Positions 29,168 to 35,983 of a DNA stretch of 35,983 bases are shown one piece after another (the stretch's first letter is position 1; the number at the start of each line of letters is the position of its first letter). Under the pieces are notes generated by a model. That model saw only the letters and a program-made list of their open reading frames with translations. It had not been told where the DNA came from and ran no database searches. Position numbers and translations under genes: made by a program. Source of the stretch: an uncultured Eubacteriales bacterium (GTDB taxonomy: Bacteria; Bacillota; Clostridia; Oscillospirales; CAG-272); the NCBI GenBank assembly GCA_958414825.1, contig CATYXQ010000015.1:1-35983 (forward strand), in the 5' to 3' direction.

Positions 29168-31123
29168 GTGGATCGTTTTCAACTGGTTTCGCCCTATTCG
29201 CCGACCGGCGATCAGCCGGATGCAATTGCAAAACTCAGCGCGGGGGTGGACGCGGGTCTGTCGGAACAGACGCTGCTCGGCGTGACCGGCAGCGGCAAGA
29301 CTTTCACTATGGCCAATATCATTGCGCATACCAACCGACCGACGTTAGTACTGGCGCATAACAAAACGCTGGCCGCCCAGCTTTGTTCCGAGTTCCGCGA
29401 ATTTTTTCCGCACAACGCAGTAGAATATTTTGTTTCGTATTACGACTATTATCAGCCGGAAGCTTATATTCCCGGCAAGGATATGTATATCGAAAAAGAC
29501 GCGATGATCAACGACGAGATCGATAAGCTCCGGCACAGCGCGACGAGTTCGCTTTTTGAGCGTCGGGATGTGATTATCGTGGCCAGTGTGTCCTGTATTT
29601 ACAGCCTTGGCGACCCATCCGAGTATCAGGAACTGCAGATTGTGCTGCGCGAGGGCGCGCAGATGGAGCGCGAGGATTTGCTTCATCGGCTGGTGGCCAT
29701 CAGCTATGAGCGCAACGACGTCGGCTTTACGCGCGGAAAGTTCCGGGTTCGGGGGGACACGGTGGAGATTTTTCCCGCTTCTGAAAATGAAAAGGCGGTG
29801 CGCGTTGAGTTTTTTGGGGATGAGATTGAACGGCTGAGCGAGGTCAACGTTGTGACCGGAGAACTGGTTCGCCGTCTGCATACGACCGTTGTGTTTCCGG
29901 CAACGCATTACGCGGTTTCCGATGAAAAGCGCGAGGAGGCGCTGGCCGACATCGAGCGCGAAATGGAGGAGCGGGTCGCGTTTTTCCGCAGGGAAAACAA
30001 ACTGCTTGAAGCGCAGCGAATTGAACAGCGCACGCGCTATGATCTGGAAATGCTTCGTGAAGTCGGATTTTGTTCGGGTGTGGAAAACTATTCCCGCGTG
30101 CTTGCCCGGCGTCCGGCCGGTTCCACCCCGTTCACGCTGCTTGATTATTTCCCGAAAGATTTTCTGATGTTTATTGACGAGTCGCACGTCACACTGCCGC
30201 AGGTGCGCGGCATGTCGGGCGGCGACCGCGCGAGAAAGACGAATCTCGTGGAATACGGTTTCCGTCTGCCGAGCGCGTATGACAACCGACCGCTCTTCTT
30301 TGATGAGTTTGAGTCGAAACTGAATCAGGTGATTTATGTCAGCGCCACGCCCGGAGAGTATGAGCGCGGGCGCAGCGGTCAGATTGTCGAGCAGATCATT
30401 CGGCCGACCGGACTTTTGGATCCGCTGGTCGAAGTGCGCCCGATTGAGGGGCAGGTGGACGATCTCATGGGCGAGATCCGCGCGCGAAGCGCCCGCGGCG
30501 AGCGCGTTTTGGTTACCACTCTGACTAAGAAAATGGCCGAGGACCTCAGCGCTTATCTTGACGACAACGGAATCAAGGTCAAATATATCCATCACAGCGT
30601 CGAGACGATGGAGCGAATGGAGATCGTGCGCGATCTGCGGCTGGGCGTTTTTGACGTGCTGGTCGGTATCAATTTACTGCGCGAGGGCTTGGATATTCCG
30701 GAGGTGTCGCTTGTTGCGATCCTTGACGCGGATAAAGAGGGATTTTTGCGCAGCGAGACCTCACTTGTGCAGACTATCGGGCGCGCGGCGCGGAACGCTG
30801 GGGGCAAGGTCATTATGTACGCCGATACGGTGACGGCTTCCATGCAGGGCGCAATCAGGGAAACCGAGCGCCGCCGCGGGGTGCAGAGCGCCTATAACGA
30901 GTCGCATGGAATCGTGCCGAAAACGATCGCAAAGGAAGTGCGCGAGGTTATCAGCCTCGGCGCCAAACATAAGGAGACGGAAAAGAAGAAAAAGCTTTCA
31001 AAGGCCGAGCGGGACAAGCTGATTGAACAGCTGACAACCGAAATGCGCGCTGCTTCCCAAAAGCTTGAATTTGAAAAGGCGGCGTTTTTGCGGGACAAGA
31101 TCCGCGAGCTGCGCGGCCTGTAA
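29168..31123 (+). CDS. uvrB: Excinuclease ABC subunit B, 651 aa
   Basis: The damage-verifying helicase-like subunit of nucleotide excision repair. Walker A GVTGSGKTFT lies at about 38-47; NKTLAAQL and the beta-hairpin region VEYFVSYYDYYQPEAYIP follow. The DEAD-like box is MFIDESHVTLPQ (about 334-345), then SATPGEYE, GINLLREGLDIPEVSLV and QTIGRAARN. The C-terminal UVR motif is LEFEKAAFLRDKIREL. The start is GTG at 29168, seven bases after AAGGAGG; an earlier in-frame ATG is not supported. Followed 36 bases later by uvrA. Confidence 0.98.
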   Translation: MDRFQLVSPYSPTGDQPDAIAKLSAGVDAGLSEQTLLGVTGSGKTFTMANIIAHTNRPTLVLAHNKTLAAQLCSEFREFFPHNAVEYFVSYYDYYQPEAYIPGKDMYIEKDAMINDEIDKLRHSATSSLFERRDVIIVASVSCIYSLGDPSEYQELQIVLREGAQMEREDLLHRLVAISYERNDVGFTRGKFRVRGDTVEIFPASENEKAVRVEFFGDEIERLSEVNVVTGELVRRLHTTVVFPATHYAVSDEKREEALADIEREMEERVAFFRRENKLLEAQRIEQRTRYDLEMLREVGFCSGVENYSRVLARRPAGSTPFTLLDYFPKDFLMFIDESHVTLPQVRGMSGGDRARKTNLVEYGFRLPSAYDNRPLFFDEFESKLNQVIYVSATPGEYERGRSGQIVEQIIRPTGLLDPLVEVRPIEGQVDDLMGEIRARSARGERVLVTTLTKKMAEDLSAYLDDNGIKVKYIHHSVETMERMEIVRDLRLGVFDVLVGINLLREGLDIPEVSLVAILDADKEGFLRSETSLVQTIGRAARNAGGKVIMYADTVTASMQGAIRETERRRGVQSAYNESHGIVPKTIAKEVREVISLGAKHKETEKKKKLSKAERDKLIEQLTTEMRAASQKLEFEKAAFLRDKIRELRGL

Positions 31124-31159
31124 GATTACGCGGCAGGGCCGTAAAAAAGGAGAAATACC

Positions 31160-33988
31160 ATGGCGAAGAATATTGTGATCCGCGGCGCGCGCGTGAACAA
31201 TTTGAAAAATGTCAGTCTGACGATTCCGCGCGACGCGCTGACTGTGCTGACCGGTCTTTCAGGCAGCGGCAAGTCGTCTTTGGCGTTCGATACGCTGTAC
31301 GCGGAGGGGCACCGCCGTTTTGTCGAGTCGCTCTCTTCCTATGCGCGCCAGTTTCTGGGGCAGATGGACAAGCCGGACGTGGACAGCATCGACGGTCTGT
31401 CCCCTGCGATTTCCATTGACCAAAAAACGACTTCAAAGAACCCGCGTTCCACCGTCGGCACGGTTACGGAAATTTACGATTACCTGCGCCTGCTGTATGC
31501 CCGCGTCGGCATTCCGCACTGCCCGGTCTGCGGAAAGGAGATTCGGCAGCAGACGGTGGATTCGATTATAGAGAGTATTCAGCGCTTGCCTGAGGGGACG
31601 CGCTTTATGGTGCTTGCACCAGTTGTCCGCGCGGCCAAAGGGCGGCATGAAAAGGCGCTTTCCGAGGCCAGACGCAGTGGTTACTCGCGCGTGCGTGTGG
31701 ATGGCAGTCTGTATGACCTTGCGGAAACGGTGGAATTGGATAAAAATCTCAAACATACAATCGAAATCGTGATCGACCGCCTGGTCAACCGTCCGGACGC
31801 CCGGACACGGCTCGGCGATTCGGTCGAGACAGCGGTCAGCCTCACAGATGGACTTGTGCGCATTGTGACGGTGCCGCGCGGGTCGGGCGAGGAGGAGCGT
31901 GAGATCGACTATTCGCTCAAATATGCCTGCGAGGAGCATGGCGTCAGCTTCGGCGAGCTTGAACCGCGTATGTTTTCTTTCAACGCGCCGTCCGGCGCCT
32001 GTCCGCGCTGCGCGGGACTCGGAATGCTGACAAGGGTATCCGAAAAAAAGCTGCTGCCCGACAAGAGTTTGTCTCTGCGGCAGGGGGGGATCGCGTGCAA
32101 CGGCTTCAAAACGCTGGAGGCGGAAAGCTGGAATGGTCCGCTGATTGAAGCGGTGGGCAAAAAATACGGTTTTACGCTCGACCAGCCGCTTGGCACCTTT
32201 ACCCGCACCGCCATGAGCGCGCTGCTGTTCGGCACCGGTAAGGAGCAGTACGAGGTCACGCGCTATTTCGGAGGGGAGGCGCATCGGCAGACCTGTGCGT
32301 TTGAGGGCGTTATTCCCATGATCGACCGCCGCCGCGAGAGCTATGGGCTGGAATATTACGACTCGCTTCTGGAAGAGCAGGTGTGTCCGGAGTGCGGCGG
32401 CGGCCGCCTGAACAAAATGATGTTGGCCGTCACGGTCGGCGGAGTCAATATCGACGAGCTTTGCCGGATGCCGATTGACCGTATGCTGGCTTTTGTCAAT
32501 TCGCTGGAGCTTACCGGCGCTGAGGAGCAGATTGCGGGCGAAATTTTAAAGGAGATCCGCGCGCGGCTGTCTTTCCTTTGCAGCGTCGGACTGGAATATC
32601 TGAATCTTGCGCGCCGCGCCGGAACGCTTTCGGGCGGAGAAGCGCAGAGAATCCGTCTGGCGACGCAGATCGGTTCGTCGCTTGTCGGCGTGCTGTATAT
32701 TTTGGATGAGCCGAGCATCGGTCTGCATCAGCGGGACAACGATAAGCTGATTGACACGCTCAAGCGCCTGCGCGATCTCGGCAATACCGTGGTGGTTGTG
32801 GAGCATGACGAGGATACGATGCGCGCGGCCGATTATCTTGTGGACATCGGCCCCGGCGCGGGTGTGCACGGCGGTGAAATCGTGGCGGCGGGTACGCCTG
32901 CCGAGGTGGCCGCAAATTCCGCGTCGGTTACCGGTGCGTATCTTTCGGGGCGGGCGGTGATTCCCGTACCCGATACCCGCCGTCCGGGCAACGGTGCGTT
33001 TTTGACTGTTCGGGGCGCGCGGGAGCACAACTTAAAGAATATCGACGTCACGTTCCCGCTCGGAAAATTCATCGCGGTGACCGGCGTTTCGGGCAGCGGC
33101 AAATCCTCGCTTGTCAATTCGATTCTGTATGCGAGCCTTGCGGAAACGCTCAACCGCGCGGTTACATTCCCCGGCGAGCATGACAAAATCGAGGGCGCGT
33201 CGGCGCTTGACAAGGTGATTTGCATTGATCAAAGCCCAATAGGACGCACGCCGCGTTCCAATCCGGCGACGTATACCGGCGTATTTTCGGACATTCGCGA
33301 ACTCTTTGCGAAAACGAGAGAGGCCAAGGCGCGCGGCTATAAATCCGGCCGTTTTTCCTTTAACATCAAGGGCGGACGCTGCGAGGCCTGCGAGGGGGAC
33401 GGCGTGAAATGCATTGAGATGCATTTTCTCCCCGACGTATACGTCAAATGCGACGTGTGCGGCGGCCGGCGCTACAACCGCGAAACGCTGGATGTGAAAT
33501 ATAAAGGAAAGAACATTTATGAAGTGCTTGAAATGACCGTCGAGGAAGGACTTGAATTTTTTTCGGGCGTACCGTCGGTCCAGCGCAAGCTGCAGACGCT
33601 CTTTGACGTGGGACTCGGATATGTGAAAATCGGCCAGTCCTCCACGACGCTTTCGGGCGGGGAAGCGCAGCGCGTCAAGCTGGCAACCGAGCTTTCCAAG
33701 CGCTCTACGGGGCGGACGATCTATATTTTGGACGAGCCGACCACAGGTCTGCACTCAGCCGACGTGGCAAAGCTGATTGAAGTGTTGAATCGCCTGTGCG
33801 ACGCAGGGAACACGGTTGTTGTGATCGAGCACAATCTGGATGTTATCAAGGTGGCCGATCATATCATTGATCTCGGCCCTGAGGGAGGGGACGGCGGCGG
33901 CCGCGTTGTGGCGGAGGGAACGCCTGAGGAGGTTGCCATGGCCGAAGGTTCCTATACCGGAAAGTACCTGCGTCCGAAACTGCGGTAA
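31160..33988 (+). CDS. uvrA: Excinuclease ABC subunit A, 942 aa
   Basis: The damage-recognition ATPase of nucleotide excision repair. Two ABC modules: first P-loop GLSGSGKSS (about 33-41) with signature LSGGEAQRIRLA and DEPSIGLHQRD; second P-loop GVSGSGKSS (about 642-650) with LSGGEAQRVKLA and DEPTTGLH. Zinc modules are visible at CPRCAGLGML...CPECGGGRL and CEACEGDGVKC...CDVCGGRRYN. Normal length. AAGGAG precedes the ATG. Co-transcribed with uvrB. Confidence 0.99.
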   Translation: MAKNIVIRGARVNNLKNVSLTIPRDALTVLTGLSGSGKSSLAFDTLYAEGHRRFVESLSSYARQFLGQMDKPDVDSIDGLSPAISIDQKTTSKNPRSTVGTVTEIYDYLRLLYARVGIPHCPVCGKEIRQQTVDSIIESIQRLPEGTRFMVLAPVVRAAKGRHEKALSEARRSGYSRVRVDGSLYDLAETVELDKNLKHTIEIVIDRLVNRPDARTRLGDSVETAVSLTDGLVRIVTVPRGSGEEEREIDYSLKYACEEHGVSFGELEPRMFSFNAPSGACPRCAGLGMLTRVSEKKLLPDKSLSLRQGGIACNGFKTLEAESWNGPLIEAVGKKYGFTLDQPLGTFTRTAMSALLFGTGKEQYEVTRYFGGEAHRQTCAFEGVIPMIDRRRESYGLEYYDSLLEEQVCPECGGGRLNKMMLAVTVGGVNIDELCRMPIDRMLAFVNSLELTGAEEQIAGEILKEIRARLSFLCSVGLEYLNLARRAGTLSGGEAQRIRLATQIGSSLVGVLYILDEPSIGLHQRDNDKLIDTLKRLRDLGNTVVVVEHDEDTMRAADYLVDIGPGAGVHGGEIVAAGTPAEVAANSASVTGAYLSGRAVIPVPDTRRPGNGAFLTVRGAREHNLKNIDVTFPLGKFIAVTGVSGSGKSSLVNSILYASLAETLNRAVTFPGEHDKIEGASALDKVICIDQSPIGRTPRSNPATYTGVFSDIRELFAKTREAKARGYKSGRFSFNIKGGRCEACEGDGVKCIEMHFLPDVYVKCDVCGGRRYNRETLDVKYKGKNIYEVLEMTVEEGLEFFSGVPSVQRKLQTLFDVGLGYVKIGQSSTTLSGGEAQRVKLATELSKRSTGRTIYILDEPTTGLHSADVAKLIEVLNRLCDAGNTVVVIEHNLDVIKVADHIIDLGPEGGDGGGRVVAEGTPEEVAMAEGSYTGKYLRPKLR

Positions 33989-34078
33989 CGCAGAAAAAAT
34001 CCGGAATTTTGAGTATCGGTTTCAGAAAGAACGTGTAAAATACACGCCTGACTTTGCATACGGACAGGAGGAACCCCT

Positions 34079-35269
34079 ATGCAGATTGCTGTTATCTGCG
34101 AATACAATCCTTTTCATTTGGGGCATGCCTATCAGATTGCGCAGATTCGCGCGCGCTTTGGCGAAGACGCCTGCATTACCGCCGTTCTCGGCGGATTGTT
34201 TTCTCAGCGCGGCGAACCGTATATTGCGCCGCCGTATGTCCGCGCGCAGGCTGCGGTTTGCTGCGGCGCGGATCTTGTGCTGGAGCTTCCGTATCCGTGG
34301 TCGGCGGCGCCTGCAGCTTATTTTGCCCGCGCGGGCGTGGAGATCGCCTCAGCCGCCGGCGCGGATGCGCTGGCTTTTGGAAGCGAGTGCGGCGATCTTG
34401 ACGAACTGCTTGCGGCGCGCCGAAATTTAGATCATCCGCAACTGCGCGCCGAGGCCGATGCGCTTTTGCGCTCGGAGGGCGGGGCGACGCTCGGACATAT
34501 CCGCGCGTTTGAGCGCGCCTATATAAAGCGATACGGAGAAAGCCCGCTTTTGAAAAGACCGAACGATATTCTCGCGCTCGAATACCTGGCCGCGATTGAC
34601 AAACTCGGCGCGCGGATAACGCCGCTTGCAATCAAGCGGCGGGGAAGCTATGCTTTGGACGGCGGGGATGGTTACGCTTCGGCGCAGAAGCTGCGTATGC
34701 GCTATGCAAAAGAGGGATTGGCGTCGCTTTTGCAGGATTTGCCGAAGCAGGCTTTCTCGGTTTTTGAGCGCGCCGCGGACGGAGGACTGTTCGGCGCGGA
34801 CTTCGCGCGCCTGACGTCCGCTTTGCTGATTGCTCTGCAAAATACCTCGGAGGCGGTTGCGTTTAGCGGCGGCGGTCTGCTCGGCCGTCTGAAAAATGCC
34901 GCATACAGTGCGCGTACATTGGAAGCGCTTTTTGAAGCCGCCGCTTCCAAACGGTATACGGACGCGCAGATACGTCGGTGCGCGCTGTACGCGCTGCTGC
35001 GCACCAAGGCGTCTGCCTTTGAAGAGCCGGTACGCTGTACGCGCGTGCTTGCGGCCACGCCGCGCGGCTGCGGCGTTCTTGCCGCGCGGCGCAAAAATGA
35101 TGCGCTCTGTTTTTTGACAAAGCCGGCCGCGTACCGGCGGATGCCGGAGGCGGCGGCCGCGCAGTTTGCGTCGCGCTTCGCGGCCGAATACGCATATGCG
35201 CTTACGTTACCGGGGGCGTATGATTTTTTGCGTCAGTCGCCGTATATTTCGGATATGGAGGAAGCATGA
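34079..35269 (+). CDS. tmcAL: tRNA(Met) cytidine acetate ligase TmcAL (YlbM family), 396 aa
   Basis: It forms N4-acetylcytidine at the wobble position of elongator tRNA-Met using acetate and ATP. The nucleotidyltransferase opening AVICEYNPFHLGHAYQI carries the HxGH motif (residues 13-16). Other family blocks are GGLFSQRGEPYIAPPYVRA, ADLVLELPYPWS, DALAFGSECGD and KRPNDILALEYL. Length is usual (about 400). AGGAGG precedes the ATG. The C-terminal half is less conserved, as normal. Confidence 0.93.
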   Translation: MQIAVICEYNPFHLGHAYQIAQIRARFGEDACITAVLGGLFSQRGEPYIAPPYVRAQAAVCCGADLVLELPYPWSAAPAAYFARAGVEIASAAGADALAFGSECGDLDELLAARRNLDHPQLRAEADALLRSEGGATLGHIRAFERAYIKRYGESPLLKRPNDILALEYLAAIDKLGARITPLAIKRRGSYALDGGDGYASAQKLRMRYAKEGLASLLQDLPKQAFSVFERAADGGLFGADFARLTSALLIALQNTSEAVAFSGGGLLGRLKNAAYSARTLEALFEAAASKRYTDAQIRRCALYALLRTKASAFEEPVRCTRVLAATPRGCGVLAARRKNDALCFLTKPAAYRRMPEAAAAQFASRFAAEYAYALTLPGAYDFLRQSPYISDMEEA

Positions 35270-35601
35270 GTCAGATTTTTGAGTCTGTGATAGGCTTTTT
35301 GGAGCAATACGGCGTTTTGCTTTTTCTTCTTATATTCCTGTTTGTCAATTTTACCGGCGCGTGCGTTGTTCTTTTGGATAAGCGCCGCAGCCGTGCGTTG
35401 CGCGGAAGCGTGCGCCGCGTGCCGGAAAAATGCTTTGTCCGCTTTGCCGCGTTTGGCGGCGGCGCCGGCGTGCTGCTGGCTATGCTGCTTGTCCGGCATA
35501 AAACGCGCTCGCATAATCTTCTGCTGTTGAAAATCGCTTGCCTGACGGTTTTGTGGGTGGCGGTATGGATTTTTCTGCTGGCGCAAAACCGGGCGTTATG
35601 A
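35266..35601 (+). CDS. DUF1294 membrane protein, 111 aa
   Basis: A small membrane protein with hydrophobic segments at about 15-37, 60-80 and 88-108. It carries the DUF1294 pattern: FTGACVVLLDKRRS (the DKR motif), RRVPEKCFVRFAAFGGGAGV and a MLLVRHKT segment. Function unknown. The ATG overlaps the tmcAL stop (ATGA). Confidence 0.88.
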   Translation: MSQIFESVIGFLEQYGVLLFLLIFLFVNFTGACVVLLDKRRSRALRGSVRRVPEKCFVRFAAFGGGAGVLLAMLLVRHKTRSHNLLLLKIACLTVLWVAVWIFLLAQNRAL

Positions 35602-35942
35602 TCTGTGAACACAAAAATGCCGCTAAAGTGCGAGGGCACAGACTGCTTTCCAAACACCTGTCTAAGGGACGGTTCGGATATGCGCCGAAAAATATAAGCA
35701 TGAACCGCAACCGAGCGAAAATATGCGCGTATGCGCGCACCGCCGAAAAAAGTTTTTTCGACGGTCAGCGCCCATGGGATTGCCATGGGCTTTTTTATTT
35801 TCTTCGTCGGCGGATTATTCATTTGAGCGGAGCAAATACTATTTAACACAGATTTAACAACAGCAGGGTTTTATACTTAACATTGGCGCTGTACAATGAA
35901 AATGCAAACCGAAAGGAAAGAATTTGTAAGGAGATTTTGAAA
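35602..35942. other. Intergenic region after the DUF1294 gene
   Basis: About 340 bases holding the terminator at 35770-35797 and, before it, a short A/T hairpin near 35745. The part just before 35943 is A+T-rich and should hold the next gene's promoter; candidate boxes there are weak. No gene is supported. Confidence 0.6.
35770..35797 (+). terminator. Terminator of the uvrB-DUF1294 stretch
   Basis: An 8-bp perfect stem GCCCATGG (35770-35777) with 35783-35790, five-base loop, followed by TTTTTTATTTT. Confidence 0.9.
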
Positions 35943-35983
35943 ATGAAAAAGATAATCGTATTTGCGCTGACCTGCGCTCTGAT
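35943..35983 (+). CDS. Start of a probable secreted protein or lipoprotein (runs off right edge)
   Basis: GGAGA lies nine bases before an ATG followed by MKKIIVFALTCAL, a typical signal-peptide beginning (two lysines, then a hydrophobic run with a cysteine). Only 13 codons are visible; no function can be given. Confidence 0.65.
   Translation, partial: MKKIIVFALTCAL

Noticed and set aside
32833..33754. Long minus-strand frames opposite uvrA, pnp, ftsK and other genes
   Set aside because: They are shadows caused by the G+C-rich codon bias; each lies opposite a gene with clear motifs and lacks a ribosome site.
34032..34046. CGTGTA/TACACG inverted repeat before tmcAL
   Set aside because: Six-base arms with a three-base loop in a short gap; not followed by a T-run and no regulator suggested.
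35538..35846. 102-codon frame overlapping the end of the DUF1294 gene
   Set aside because: It starts inside that gene and reads through the terminator hairpin; composition is not protein-like.
1..35983. CRISPR arrays, rRNA, replication origin
   Set aside because: No regularly spaced repeats, rRNA segments or DnaA-box clusters were seen on either strand.

Overview
The window is a chromosomal segment of an endospore-forming Firmicute, most likely class Clostridia. Spore genes spoVAC, spoVAD and spoVAE are present. Housekeeping genes are rich in GCG/CGC codons and carry strong AGGAGG-type ribosome sites. The genus cannot be read from this sequence. Two stretches with lower G+C and different codon use interrupt the host backbone: the left edge (about 1-1930) and a cassette at about 25330-29030.

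Layout. (1) 1-1930 is accessory DNA read leftwards. It holds a large unrecognised gene running off the edge, an excisionase-like HTH gene with a consensus promoter and three helically phased GTTTAT repeats, and a DUF6809 + TnpV-like pair typical of clostridial mobile elements. It abuts the 3' end of a tRNA-Leu gene. (2) 1981-2525 has two tRNA-Leu genes (CAG and GAG anticodons) around a small membrane protein gene. (3) 2599-8233 is an operon of asparagine synthase, a D-aspartate-ligase-like ATP-grasp enzyme, an aspartate/glutamate racemase and a MurE-type ligase. Together they make a coherent set for an L-Lys-D-Asx peptidoglycan cross-bridge. (4) 8263-10348 has a TmrB-like P-loop gene and an FAD oxidoreductase, both on the minus strand. 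(5) 10635-12447 is the spoVAC-D-E dipicolinate channel operon. (6) 12659-15350 is rpsO-pnp on the minus strand, followed by a TauE/SafE-type transporter split into two half-size genes. (7) 16411-25321 is a long plus-strand run: ftsK/spoIIIE, tmk, a GNAT, a DJ-1/PfpI protein, 5-formyl-THF cyclo-ligase, a CPBP protease, mltG and a cysteine-rich unknown. Most junctions overlap by the four-base ATGA. (8) 25330-29030 is an acquired cassette: a small serine recombinase, a candidate crossover site, and a surface protein with three SLH domains that lacks its front end. (9) 29035-35601 is uvrB-uvrA, tmcAL and a DUF1294 gene, then the first codons of a probable secreted protein at the right edge.

The most interesting parts are the D-Asx cell-wall operon, which gathers in one transcript functions I would usually expect to be scattered, and the recombinase plus headless SLH gene. 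The latter looks like a silent or switchable surface-protein cassette. The left-edge gene with its phased repeats may be the start of an uncharacterised accessory operon. All functional calls rest on reading the translated sequences and remembered family motifs; no database search was run.
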